The notes: generated from the letters alone by a model not told the origin. A stretch of 33,290 nucleotides of DNA from Clostridia bacterium (GCA_017407225.1 JAFQWY010000018.1:1-33290); one strand, 5' to 3'; shown: positions 1 through 7,810, numbered from the stretch's first letter. Numbers and translations: made by a program.

Positions 1-219
1 GGTATGGGCGAAAACAACCCCGAAGTCCGTGAAAGAGCTTGCTCCGATCTGGAATTCCTCGGCGTTAAGATCAATAAGGAACTGAACGCTACCGTTCACC
101 GCCAGCCCAACACCGTTGAAATCTCCACTCCCGATTCCAAGGTTAAGGTTTACGTTCTTCCCACCAACGAAGAGCTGATGATCGCTTCCGACACCGAAGC
201 TATCGTTTCCAAGCTGTAA
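1..219 (+). CDS. ackA: Acetate kinase, C-terminal part (truncated by window start)
   Basis: These are the last 72 codons of acetate kinase, which interconverts acetyl phosphate + ADP and acetate + ATP in the cytoplasm, the ATP-yielding last step of acetate fermentation. The visible part has the family's conserved tail: a G-E-N-N-P-E-V-R-E stretch (nucleotide-binding GEN motif), then D-L-E-F-L-G, and the closing I-S-T-P-D-S-K-V-K-V followed by P-T-N-E-E-L-M-I-A. The reading frame is open from base 1, so the ATG at 4 is internal and the true start lies upstream. The gene ends in TAA and is followed at once by a hairpin terminator. The partner gene pta, often adjacent, would be outside the window. 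Identification is secure despite the truncation. Confidence 0.95.
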   Translation, partial: GMGENNPEVRERACSDLEFLGVKINKELNATVHRQPNTVEISTPDSKVKVYVLPTNEELMIASDTEAIVSKL

Positions 220-234
220 TTTTTAAAAAACACA

Positions 235-265
235 AAGGGATTGCATCCGCTGCAGTCCCTTTTCT
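235..265 (+). terminator. Rho-independent terminator of ackA
   Basis: An 11-bp stem pairs 235-245 with 251-261 (one G-T pair) around a five-base loop. It starts 15 nt after the ackA stop and runs into TTTTCTGT. It sits just upstream of the Shine-Dalgarno of the next gene, so the SGNH gene probably depends on read-through or an unseen promoter. Confidence 0.75.
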
Positions 266-284
266 GTATCACAGGAGGTAAATT

Positions 285-869
285 ATGAACAAGCCTCAGA
301 TTCTTCTGCTGGGAGACTCCATCCGTCTGGGCTACTGCCAGATTGTGAAGGAACTGCTGAAGGACGAATATGAAGTTATCTTCCCGGAAACCAACTGCCG
401 GTGTACCCATTTCACACTGGAAAGTCTTGAATTCTGGGTAAGTCTCTGCGATCGTGACCGGATTGCCGCCGTCCACTTCAACAACGGTCAGTGGGATGCG
501 GCACGGTTCGGAGGTGCGGAAGAAGAACCGCTCACTTCCCTGCCGGTTTATGCCCACAATATTGAGCGGGTTGCATCCCGGCTGAAGAAGTACTTCCCGG
601 ATGCGCTGATCGCCTACGCCACCACCACTCCCATGAATCCCGGCGATGCCCCCTGCGGCAGTCCCAGAACCACTGACGAAATCCGGGAATACAACCGGGT
701 CGGTACGGAAGTCATGGATAAGATGGGAATCCCCGTGGACGATCTCTTTGCCGTCAGTGAGCCGCTGTCCGAGGACTATTTCGCAGACTGTGTTCACTTC
801 AACGAAGAGGGATACCGGATTCTCGGCGAAACCGTCGCAGAATTTCTCCGCACACAGCTGAACAAATAA
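285..869 (+). CDS. SGNH/GDSL-family hydrolase
   Basis: A 194-residue single-domain SGNH hydrolase, normal length for the family. The block I Gly-Asp-Ser is at residues 10-12 with Ser12 the expected nucleophile. His-Phe-Asn-Asn-Gly at 64-68 supplies the block III Asn, and Asp168-x-x-His171 is the block V dyad. No signal peptide or membrane segment is visible, so the enzyme is probably cytoplasmic. Family members are esterases, lipases or carbohydrate O-deacetylases; the substrate cannot be read from the sequence. The start is fixed by AGGAGG at 273-278, six bases before the ATG. The gene lies alone between the ackA terminator and a bidirectional terminator, facing a membrane protein gene. Confidence 0.85.
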   Translation: MNKPQILLLGDSIRLGYCQIVKELLKDEYEVIFPETNCRCTHFTLESLEFWVSLCDRDRIAAVHFNNGQWDAARFGGAEEEPLTSLPVYAHNIERVASRLKKYFPDALIAYATTTPMNPGDAPCGSPRTTDEIREYNRVGTEVMDKMGIPVDDLFAVSEPLSEDYFADCVHFNEEGYRILGETVAEFLRTQLNK

Positions 870-870
870 C

Positions 871-918
871 AAAAACGGGATCTCCGCTGCACCCAATGGT
901 GACGGAAATCCCGTTTAT
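871..918. terminator. Bidirectional terminator between convergent genes
   Basis: A long interrupted hairpin: 873-881 pairs with 908-916, then after one unpaired base on each side TCCG pairs with CGGA. The minus strand runs into TTTTTG and the plus strand into TTTATT, so it can serve both the SGNH hydrolase (+) and the membrane protein gene ending at 919 (-). Confidence 0.8.
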
Positions 919-1827
919 TCATATTGTTCTTGTCTCTGTGTGATCTGTCTGTTTCTGCTTACTGTTTATACATCTCAAAATAATCCCGATAATCAGGAAT
1001 ACTGCTCCCACGACCGCACAGGTGATAGTTTTCAGCTCCAGCAATTCTGAAAACTCATTGAGTATCCGGCGGATAATCTCTCCTCCTATTGTCGCAAACG
1101 GTTTTTCGGCAACACCAAGACCAAATCCGGTAAGTCCAAGCACTGCAGCGGTAATCAACCCAGTCACACCCAGATGCGTCATGGCAATACCGATTCCCTG
1201 AATCAGGATCAGACAAACCAATCCTGACAAAACGCCCACAACGATGAACAGGATTTTTGTAACTCCTGTATTGAACAGCAGAGAAAGAAGTTTCAGAAGT
1301 ACCGGATTTGTCATCAGATTTTCCCAACGGAATTTTCCCCAGTCCATTTTTTCCATGTGGGAATCGATATCCGCATAATCTTCTTCCAAAAGAATGCAGT
1401 TCATATGCTCTGCCAGCACCGGTTCGAGAGACTCGATCAAAGGCCGAACTTCTTCCTTCGTAACCAGGGCACCGCTTCCACCTCTGATGATATCGAACCA
1501 CTGCGTGATTTTCGTCTTCACAATCTCACCCACTATATCGGAATTCACAACAGCACCGAGGGTTTCATCGTTGATCACCATATCGGCACGTTTTTCCGGC
1601 TTTACAGCTGAGTAAATATAATCGGGCATAGTATTCTCACCTGCAAACAGAAGTGCAATATCGTACAATCCGACTTCATCGATGATCCGCCCAAGGAACT
1701 GTTCCGTTGCCATAGTCTGAGCGGTGTGCATCAGACAGCCGGCAGTCAGAGCGAAAAAAATCACAACACAAATCAGTGCAGCGATAACCTGCAGTCCCGC
1801 ACCGGGGCGTTTCTTTACGTTTTCCAT
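919..1827 (-). CDS. Predicted integral membrane protein, unknown function
   Basis: I do not recognise a family. The 302-residue product has a basic N-terminus, one hydrophobic segment at about 13-33, a polar and acidic region at about 34-185 that is probably outside the membrane, then three hydrophobic segments near 190-213, 219-240 and 267-286, and a short hydrophilic tail. No enzymatic motif is apparent. It is transcribed alone from a consensus promoter at 1862-1890 and ends at a bidirectional terminator. The ATG is preceded by GAGG at suitable distance. The topology would suit a sensor, anchor or transport accessory, but nothing in the sequence decides among these. Confidence 0.75.
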   Translation of the reverse strand: MENVKKRPGAGLQVIAALICVVIFFALTAGCLMHTAQTMATEQFLGRIIDEVGLYDIALLFAGENTMPDYIYSAVKPEKRADMVINDETLGAVVNSDIVGEIVKTKITQWFDIIRGGSGALVTKEEVRPLIESLEPVLAEHMNCILLEEDYADIDSHMEKMDWGKFRWENLMTNPVLLKLLSLLFNTGVTKILFIVVGVLSGLVCLILIQGIGIAMTHLGVTGLITAAVLGLTGFGLGVAEKPFATIGGEIIRRILNEFSELLELKTITCAVVGAVFLIIGIILRCINSKQKQTDHTETRTI

Positions 1828-1861
1828 ATCATTACCTCAGAATCTTCAGGGTTATATCCAA

Positions 1862-1890
1862 AGAATACCATAAATCCGCCAAAATGTCAA
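1862..1890 (-). promoter_or_regulatory. Sigma-A promoter of the membrane protein gene
   Basis: On the minus strand TTGACA (1885-1890) is followed after 17 bp by TATTCT (1862-1867), preceded by an extended -10 TGG. Its start site lies about 30 nt before the ATG at 1827. It begins right after the terminator of the upstream operon. Confidence 0.8.
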
Positions 1891-1894
1891 TGTT

Positions 1895-1937
1895 TTCAAA
1901 AAAATAACTCACAATCAACCTGATCGTGAGTTATTTA
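1895..1937 (-). terminator. Terminator of the M28 peptidase operon
   Basis: An 11-bp perfect stem (1902-1912 with 1926-1936) with a 13-base loop. Read on the minus strand it is followed by a run of seven T. It starts four bases after the stop codon of the M28 peptidase gene. Confidence 0.9.
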
Positions 1938-1940
1938 TGT

Positions 1941-2711
1941 TTATAGTCCGCTTTCTACAAAATTGTATACCGTGTTCAGAGCATCCGGATTCACGGAGGC
2001 GATGCTGTCGTTCTCACCGTTGTGCATGGTTTTCATCACTTCCACACCATGGAACGCCTTGTTTTCCTCTTCGGACAAAGGCTGACCGGCCGCAATTTTT
2101 GCAGATACTGTACGGAAAACTTCAAGATCGGCCGGATTCAGGACGCAGACGGTGATATTGGGAATCTCAGCTGCATCAAAAGTGCGGTCGTCACCGTAGG
2201 GCAGCCAAGGCAGATCCGTTACGCCGTGCTTATCCAGATTGGCGGATGTGAGAATACCGTAAAAAGCCGGATTATCAACATTTCCCTTGCTCCAGATCAC
2301 AATCTGCTTCCCAGCGCCGCACACATCCAGATTCACCATGGCGGAAATATTCTCCCGTCCAACTTCGTCGATGTATGCTTTGCTTCCGGGGCAGCCCTTT
2401 TCTTCCTTGTCAAAGAAAACCAGATCTACGCTTTTGTCCGTAGTTTTCAGCGTTTCGCAGAGACGGAGCAGAATGGAGCAGGAAGATGCATTGTCGTTGG
2501 CTCCGGTGCTTCCATCCACGCTGTCCCAGTGAGCGCCGATGACCAGACGATGGGAGGACGGATTCAGCGATACGATGATATTGGAAACGGGCTGATCATC
2601 CCGCACGGTGTCGTGGATTTCATAGGGAATCTCAAGTCCGTCAAGGACGGAAAGAATGACGTTTTTCCGCTCAGTCTGATCCGTGACGGCTATTTTTTCG
2701 ACATATTTCAT
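1941..2711 (-). CDS. M28-family zinc aminopeptidase/metallopeptidase
   Basis: A 256-residue peptidase of the M28 (aminopeptidase Y/S) fold, which uses two metal ions to remove N-terminal residues from peptides. Metal-ligand and catalytic positions are visible in order: His61-x-Asp63, Asp73 in G-A-N-D-N-A-S, Glu103-Glu104 in F-F-D-K-E-E, Asp129 in N-L-D-V, and His230 near the C-terminus. It has no signal peptide and lacks the extra N-terminal and PA domains of secreted relatives, so cytoplasmic peptide turnover is likely. Its start lies 1 nt after the stop of the HAD phosphatase gene, implying translational coupling, and the operon ends behind it. Substrate specificity is unknown. Confidence 0.87.
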   Translation of the reverse strand: MKYVEKIAVTDQTERKNVILSVLDGLEIPYEIHDTVRDDQPVSNIIVSLNPSSHRLVIGAHWDSVDGSTGANDNASSCSILLRLCETLKTTDKSVDLVFFDKEEKGCPGSKAYIDEVGRENISAMVNLDVCGAGKQIVIWSKGNVDNPAFYGILTSANLDKHGVTDLPWLPYGDDRTFDAAEIPNITVCVLNPADLEVFRTVSAKIAAGQPLSEEENKAFHGVEVMKTMHNGENDSIASVNPDALNTVYNFVESGL

Positions 2712-2712
2712 A

Positions 2713-3444
2713 TTATTCGATGGTTTTCAGATACTCTTCCACAATCTTCGGCAGATCGGTATACTTGTCCACCTTCACGAAGTCGAAGTCGGACTGGAAT
2801 ACTGCTTCGTCATTGCCGCCCTGACCGTAGTCGTCGCCGAAATAGGTCAGTTCCCCGTGGTCGTATCCCTCTTCCTTGCAGAAAACGTCGAGAGCATGAT
2901 ATTTGTTGTAGGGATTGGGGGCCATATCAAAGGAGGAAGATCCGCCCACAAATACAGTGTATTCCGGGAACAGATTCACCACTTCGTCATAGAAAGCACG
3001 GCGCTTCTTCCGGTCGGGGTCGAACTTCAGCTTATCGCTGATATCCGCCTTGGTGCCGAGGATGGGGAATGTGACGCATCCGGAGGGATGGAATTCCACA
3101 TTGTCGCCTGCAAACTCGGTGTATCCGTGTTCTTCTCTGAGGAAGGTCACGCGTTTTTCCACAGATTCCCGGTCACAGGGCAGAGTCAGGTCGCGTACGA
3201 TCTCGATATCCGCCAGATTGTCACGGTAAATGGCATACTGCAGACCGTAGTTGCCGATGATGGCATCCACAGGAAACTCTCTCAGCTGCTTGAAAATCCG
3301 TCTTGCCTGACCGGCACCTGCCATTACTACCCGGATTCCCCGGTCCTTCAGCTGCTGCAGTACCGCCATGTTTTCATCGGTGATCCATGTGCGGTGTTCG
3401 GTCAGTGTTCCGTCAAGGTCGAATGCAAATACTTTCTTGTTCAT
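2713..3444 (-). CDS. HAD-IIB hydrolase, phosphomannomutase-like
   Basis: A 243-residue HAD-superfamily IIB protein. The N-terminus carries F-D-L-D-G-T-L-T with Asp9 as expected nucleophile and Asp11 as acid/base. The C-terminal core has G-G-S-S-S-F-D-M-A-P (167-176), Lys181 and F-G-D-D-Y-G-Q-G-G-N-D (202-212). These last motifs match the layout of eukaryotic-type phosphomannomutase (PMM), where G-G-x-x-S-F-D and G-D-x(5)-G-G-N-D are typical, rather than ordinary Cof-type phosphatases. The cap domain (about 85-185) lacks the PMM N-G-M-x-N-x-S-P signature and has C-V-T-F-P-I-L-G-T-K-A-D instead, so a sugar-phosphate phosphatase of unknown substrate is the safer call. Its Shine-Dalgarno is weak. 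Confidence 0.8.
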   Translation of the reverse strand: MNKKVFAFDLDGTLTEHRTWITDENMAVLQQLKDRGIRVVMAGAGQARRIFKQLREFPVDAIIGNYGLQYAIYRDNLADIEIVRDLTLPCDRESVEKRVTFLREEHGYTEFAGDNVEFHPSGCVTFPILGTKADISDKLKFDPDRKKRRAFYDEVVNLFPEYTVFVGGSSSFDMAPNPYNKYHALDVFCKEEGYDHGELTYFGDDYGQGGNDEAVFQSDFDFVKVDKYTDLPKIVEEYLKTIE

Positions 3445-3501
3445 GATATGTTTCCCGCCCGTATGAGCGGTTCCCTCCCCCTCTGTTGGTAATAGCGATG
3501 G

Positions 3502-4266
3502 TTATCTTACGCCAAGCTCGGTGCAGATCCGAAGTGCTTCGGCAGTGTCGTTGGTAGTGAAAAGGACCGCACCCAGACCGATGCCGGTTTCAAACTGTTC
3601 CTTTGTCACTACGCCTGCGCCCAGCCAGGTTTCAATGCCGTGATCCTTCAGGAACTTGGCGTTGTCGGCATTGAAATCGAACATACACGCGCAGTACAGG
3701 TACTCGGTAGGATCGGATTCCACGTTACGCATGATGCTGTAAGGATAGAATCCGTGGGTACGGTACTTGCCGCCGTTCATTTCCGCCAGTTTTTTGAGAA
3801 TGTGTGCGTCAAAGCTGTTCATCACAACTCTGTCGGACAGATCGAATTCCTCGATGATCTCAACGGTCTTTCTCATGCTCAGATCGGAAAATTCTTCGCC
3901 GTGAGTGTCAAAATAATCCTTGAATTCCACATTGATCAGCACATCGCAGGGCTTGACAAATTCGCAGAACTCACGGAAGGTGGGTACTCTGAGAATCTCT
4001 CCGTTGTATTCACCGCAGGACAGCTCCTTCATCTCGGCAAGGGTCTTTTCGCAGATCCGCCCGGATCCGTTTGTGGTACGGTCAACCTTGTCGTCATGCA
4101 TGACGATGATTTCGCCATCCTTTGTCATGTGTACGTCAAGCTCCAGCATATCTGCGCCCTTTTCCACGGAGGAACGGAAGGATGCAATGGTGTTTTCCGG
4201 CACCGCTTTCGGGTCACCGCGATGGCCGGCGATGGTTACCTTGTGCTTGTAATTGAATTTTGTCAT
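3502..4266 (-). CDS. Glycerophosphodiester phosphodiesterase
   Basis: A 254-residue GDPD-domain protein that hydrolyses deacylated phospholipids (glycerophosphodiesters) to sn-glycerol 3-phosphate and an alcohol. The signature residues are present: His15-Arg-Gly, P-E-N-T at 23-26, Glu42-Leu-Asp44-Val, T-K-D-G at 48-51 and His57-Asp. His15 and His57 are the expected acid/base pair, and Glu42 and Asp44 bind the metal. It lacks a signal peptide or membrane segment, so it is a cytoplasmic, UgpQ-like form. ACAGGAGA lies seven bases before the ATG. It sits 29 nt after the rqcH stop and 57 nt before the HAD gene, within the same operon, with no functional link to RqcH evident. Confidence 0.92.
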   Translation of the reverse strand: MTKFNYKHKVTIAGHRGDPKAVPENTIASFRSSVEKGADMLELDVHMTKDGEIIVMHDDKVDRTTNGSGRICEKTLAEMKELSCGEYNGEILRVPTFREFCEFVKPCDVLINVEFKDYFDTHGEEFSDLSMRKTVEIIEEFDLSDRVVMNSFDAHILKKLAEMNGGKYRTHGFYPYSIMRNVESDPTEYLYCACMFDFNADNAKFLKDHGIETWLGAGVVTKEQFETGIGLGAVLFTTNDTAEALRICTELGVR

Positions 4267-4295
4267 GGCAAATCTCCTGTTCTGTAGGCAATGCC

Positions 4296-6056
4296 TTAGT
4301 TTTTCTGCTTCATAGCGCGGATTTTGTCCTCATCGGGAGTCACATACGCCGTCCAGTTGGAGGTGTAGATCACAAATCCCGGCTTGGCTCCGGCAGGCTT
4401 TTTGACTTTGGAAACCTTGGTGTAGTCCACGGGAATCATGACGCCGCCCCGTGCCTTGGAGTTATACGCCGCAATCTCAGCCGCTTCCGTGAAGGCAGAT
4501 TCGGAAGGGTCGTCTTCCCCGTCCAGATTCATCAGAACCACATGGGATCCGGGCTGATTCTTTACATGGAACCACCAGTCCGAACGCTCCGCCAGCTTGG
4601 TGGTCAGGTGGTCGTTGGCAATGTTGTTCCGTCCGCAGAGAACCGTGTGCCCGTCAGTGGTCTTATATTTGTCAATACTGGGCTGGGTCTGCTTCTTTTC
4701 GGTGTAATTCTTCATTTTGGAGGCGTATCCGCTGTGATACAGTTCCGCACGGATTTCGTTCAGCTCCTTCTCTGTATCCGCACGGGAAAGAGCGTCCAGA
4801 ACCGTGTATACATACGCCAGTTCTTCTTCCGCAGAGGCAAGCTGTGCGGTCAGATGCACCTTCGCTGCCTTGGATTTGTTGTACTTCTTGTAGTAAACCT
4901 GGGCATTGGCGGAGGGAGCAAGGCGCTTGTCCAGAGGAATGATGATTTCTTCGCACTCTTCGCTGTAGTAGTTGGGAAGCTTGCACTGGGTCATCCCCCG
5001 CTCCAGCTGCCAGATATTTGCGGTAATCAGATCCCCCCACAGTTTGAACTTTTCGCCATCTTCACAGGCTGCAAGCTCGTCCCGCTGGAGATTCATTTTT
5101 TTGATGATTCTGGTTTCGGCGTTGGACAGCAGCTTGAACAGATCCCCCGCTTTCCGGTGGAGCCGTTCGTCACGGGATCGCTCGCCAAAGTACATGTCAA
5201 TCAGCCTGCCGAAGGATTCCACTGCCTCCACGGTCTGACTGCCGCCGTACTGACGGATCTCCATGAATGCGTATTCTACGGGAATTCCGTCGCTGTTCTT
5301 CACGATATGGGGCGTTCCGGTCAGCTCCTTGATGCAGTTTATCACATCGAAGAACTTTGCCGTCAGCTCCCTTGCGGATTCCTTCAAAGTAGCGTCGGTC
5401 TTTCCCGCGGCACGGTAAGCGATTTCACGCGCGATCAGGGGAGAGATCCCGGCGAAATGATGCATGATGAACTTTTCCGCCGCTTTGTTTTCATCCTCAG
5501 CCGCCGCCATGGATTTGAACTGCTTTTCGTCCACTTCCAGGGGATCCAGCTTATCCTGCTTGGGCGGCAGTTCATACTTCATTCCGGTGAGAACCTGCCG
5601 CTTTTCGCTGGTGGTAAAGTCAATGGACTTGAGAACGCCGATGATTTTATCATCCGCATCCGTGATAATGATATTGGAGAACCGCCCCATCAGCTCGCAG
5701 ATAATGTGCTTCCGGGTGGCGAATCCCATATCGTCGTGAGTATCGAAGGTCAGCCGCGCCGCTCTCTCAAAACCAAGCTGTTCCGCACCCGCAAATCTCG
5801 CACCGGAGAAATGCTTGCGGAGCATCATGCAGAACATGGGGGGCACAGCGGGATTTTCCGGCTTGATGGAGGTCAGATTCATCCTCGCACCGTTGCCGCC
5901 CGCCGAAATATCGAGACGGTGTTCCTCCCCGGCACAGCGGATCACAAATACCGCTTCATCCCGGGTGGGCTGGTAAATTTTATCTACTTTCCCGTTCGTC
6001 AGCTTCGCGTTCAGCTCGGCAATGACGAACCGGAGCATACCGGCATCATAAGCCAT
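4296..6056 (-). CDS. rqcH: RqcH, NFACT-family ribosome quality control factor
   Basis: A 586-residue NFACT protein, the bacterial Rqc2/NEMF homologue often annotated as a fibronectin-binding protein. In Bacillus subtilis RqcH binds obstructed 50S subunits carrying peptidyl-tRNA and directs addition of C-terminal alanine tails that mark stalled products for degradation. Domains visible are NFACT-N (about 1-180, including E-L-M-G-R-x-S-N-I-I near 121-130), a middle helix-hairpin-helix and long charged coiled coil (about 230-430), and NFACT-R (about 450-570) with G-R-N-N-I-A-N-D-x-L-T and W-W-F-H-V-K-x-x-P-G-S-H-V-V-L. At the position of the functional Asp97-Arg98 pair of the B. subtilis protein this one has Glu97-Arg98. 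The ATG has an AGAGGA Shine-Dalgarno. It starts 14 nt after a GNAT gene. Confidence 0.93.
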   Translation of the reverse strand: MAYDAGMLRFVIAELNAKLTNGKVDKIYQPTRDEAVFVIRCAGEEHRLDISAGGNGARMNLTSIKPENPAVPPMFCMMLRKHFSGARFAGAEQLGFERAARLTFDTHDDMGFATRKHIICELMGRFSNIIITDADDKIIGVLKSIDFTTSEKRQVLTGMKYELPPKQDKLDPLEVDEKQFKSMAAAEDENKAAEKFIMHHFAGISPLIAREIAYRAAGKTDATLKESARELTAKFFDVINCIKELTGTPHIVKNSDGIPVEYAFMEIRQYGGSQTVEAVESFGRLIDMYFGERSRDERLHRKAGDLFKLLSNAETRIIKKMNLQRDELAACEDGEKFKLWGDLITANIWQLERGMTQCKLPNYYSEECEEIIIPLDKRLAPSANAQVYYKKYNKSKAAKVHLTAQLASAEEELAYVYTVLDALSRADTEKELNEIRAELYHSGYASKMKNYTEKKQTQPSIDKYKTTDGHTVLCGRNNIANDHLTTKLAERSDWWFHVKNQPGSHVVLMNLDGEDDPSESAFTEAAEIAAYNSKARGGVMIPVDYTKVSKVKKPAGAKPGFVIYTSNWTAYVTPDEDKIRAMKQKN

Positions 6057-6070
6057 CGGTTATCATCCTC

Positions 6071-6799
6071 TCATTCGGGGTCTTCTTCGTCAAATTCTTC
6101 ATCTTCGTCTTCTGCGAATTTATAACAGACGAAGGGCATGCAGGCTGCATACAGGCCGTATCCTGCAGATTCCGCGGTCTTTGCGGACGCGAAATTGTCG
6201 TCGGCACACACATACTTCACTTCCTCGCCGAGACCGAGGAGATACTCTGTGATCTTGGCGATGCAGGACACGCCAAATCCCTGCTTTCTGAAGTCTACCT
6301 CACATTCCACGGTCACTTCCAGGTGTCCGTCTTCTTCGGAAATATCGTTCAGACCGGCAAAGCACACGATCTTCCCGTCACGTCTGATCACCGCCATCCG
6401 GTCAAGGGGATTTTTCGGATCCAGATCAAACTCATCCAGGGGCAGGTCATCCCATTCTTCGCCGTCAAGGGTATCAATCAGCTCACAATCCGGCAGGATT
6501 TTTGCGGTATCGGGAGCGCTGCATCGGTATTCCAGATGCACACGTTCCATTGCGGTGTCTGCATCAAACTCAAATTCTTCCATGACTGGCGTCAGTTTTT
6601 CAGCCAGATACGCCTTCGCTGCCTCGGAAAAAGGATCCGCCGCAAATCTCCGTTCGAATTCTTCTGCCGTTTTTTCGGCAAATGAATACACCAGCAGATC
6701 CAATGTGCCGTCAGCCTTCTTCGTCACCTGAAAAGGCACCGCGATGTGGCTGTCATTGAGAATCTCCTGTTCAAAATCAAACTCTTCTCTGCGAATCAT
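6071..6799 (-). CDS. GNAT-family N-acetyltransferase
   Basis: A 242-residue protein whose C-terminal half is a GNAT acetyltransferase domain that would use acetyl-CoA. A V-E-C-E-V-D-F-R-K-Q-G-F-G stretch forms the acetyl-CoA pyrophosphate-binding loop, and D-N-F-A-S-A-K-T-A-E-S-A-G-Y is the usual N-x-x-S-x-x-x-A-x-x-x-G-F element. The first 100 residues are a less conserved N-terminal region. The last 15 residues are almost all Asp and Glu, an acidic tail outside the domain. AGGTAGATT precedes the ATG, and the stop of the upstream gene overlaps this Shine-Dalgarno, so the two are probably coupled. The substrate is unknown; the position beside rqcH is suggestive but not evidence. Confidence 0.8.
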   Translation of the reverse strand: MIRREEFDFEQEILNDSHIAVPFQVTKKADGTLDLLVYSFAEKTAEEFERRFAADPFSEAAKAYLAEKLTPVMEEFEFDADTAMERVHLEYRCSAPDTAKILPDCELIDTLDGEEWDDLPLDEFDLDPKNPLDRMAVIRRDGKIVCFAGLNDISEEDGHLEVTVECEVDFRKQGFGVSCIAKITEYLLGLGEEVKYVCADDNFASAKTAESAGYGLYAACMPFVCYKFAEDEDEEFDEEDPE

Positions 6800-6807
6800 A
6801 ATCTACC

Positions 6808-7737
6808 TCATTCTGCCTGTGTTCCGCCGCTGACGACGAAATAATAATCGGTATATCGGGTGTCCAGCGGATCTTCCAGTTCTCTTCCGCCGCTGGGAAG
6901 CCGGGTCACTTTCCTGTAGTAGGAATAGAAACCATCGGATTTTTCATCGGAAACAAAATAGATTCCGTCTTTTTTAAAAGTCAAAGGGAAAACAAATCCG
7001 TGGTGAGTTTCGGGGAAGACCGTGTTGTCATCATAACAGGTCTGAACAAATACGGTATTCTTATCTCCAAGTGTTTCCGTCAGTGTTTCACGGAATCCGC
7101 TGTCCTGTTCCAGCAAACGGGAATCCACCACGCAGACCGCTGATCGGCTTACATCGCCGTAAACAGAAGCCACAGCCTCTGCCCACTGTGCCCCGGTCAT
7201 GTCTTCCGTAGAAGTCCCGGCATTGATGATTTTTTCACTGAACGAAAGAATGTCAAACTTCCTCTCCGCTGTCATGGTGCGGTTGATGATGAACAGCTCC
7301 GTGAAGTACCCGGTGAAATCCTCCGTCATTCCGGTGTTCTCACGCATGGCATCCAGCCGTCTGTCAAACCGGCTTTCCTCGCTCTGTGTGAGAAGGGAGT
7401 TGGACAGCATCCGCTGGGAGCTGGTCAGATCCATCATCACGGATGAAAAATTATTGTACTGTTTGGCAAAACGCGTGAAATGTCCCAGCAGATCGTAGCT
7501 TTCGGCAATATTACCGTCGATGCCGATAACAATCAGATCCGCCGCCGCAATCTCTGTCCGGGTATCGTAATACACCGCGTAGGTGTTGGTGGAAGGATCA
7601 AATTTCTCGGCATGGATGCGGACAAGAAACGGATGAATCCGCTCCAGACCTCCCGGAGTCAGCAAAAGAAGCGCAAGCCCCTGAATCAGCAGAACCGCTG
7701 CCAGAAAAACACAGATTCCACGCAAAGTACGCAGCAT
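6808..7737 (-). CDS. Membrane-anchored protein, unknown function
   Basis: A product of 309 residues if started at the ATG at 7737. An in-frame ATG at 7764 would give 318 residues, but it has no ribosome binding site, whereas AAGGGAAGGAA lies just before the 7737 ATG. The N-terminus (L-R-T-L-R-G then about 20 hydrophobic residues) is an uncleaved signal anchor or signal peptide, and the rest is soluble and probably extracytoplasmic. I recognise no domain; D-L-I-V-I-G-I-D-G-N followed by helices could be a Rossmann-like core. It is the promoter-proximal gene of a six-gene operon ending in the M28 peptidase. Confidence 0.72.
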   Translation of the reverse strand: MLRTLRGICVFLAAVLLIQGLALLLLTPGGLERIHPFLVRIHAEKFDPSTNTYAVYYDTRTEIAAADLIVIGIDGNIAESYDLLGHFTRFAKQYNNFSSVMMDLTSSQRMLSNSLLTQSEESRFDRRLDAMRENTGMTEDFTGYFTELFIINRTMTAERKFDILSFSEKIINAGTSTEDMTGAQWAEAVASVYGDVSRSAVCVVDSRLLEQDSGFRETLTETLGDKNTVFVQTCYDDNTVFPETHHGFVFPLTFKKDGIYFVSDEKSDGFYSYYRKVTRLPSGGRELEDPLDTRYTDYYFVVSGGTQAE

Positions 7738-7780
7738 ACCGTTTCCTTCCCTTTCATCGAACATAAAAATCCATGCTACT

Positions 7781-7810
7781 ATTTTAACGTATCCGATACG
7801 GAAAAGTCAA
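7781..7810 (-). promoter_or_regulatory. Promoter of the 7737-1941 operon with internal palindrome
   Basis: On the minus strand TTGACT (7805-7810) is followed after 18 bp by TAAAAT (7781-7786). The spacer contains CGTATC-C-GATACG (7788-7800), a perfect 6-bp inverted repeat around one base, placed where a repressor would block RNA polymerase. Confidence 0.65.

Noticed and set aside
4260-6125. A 621-codon open frame antisense to rqcH
   Set aside because: Shadow of a well-supported gene with full NFACT domains; the antisense product is low complexity at its end and matches no family.
7738-7764. Upstream ATG (7764) for the membrane-anchored protein
   Set aside because: No ribosome binding site precedes it, and it would leave very little leader from the mapped -10. 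The ATG at 7737 has AAGGGAAGGAA in place.
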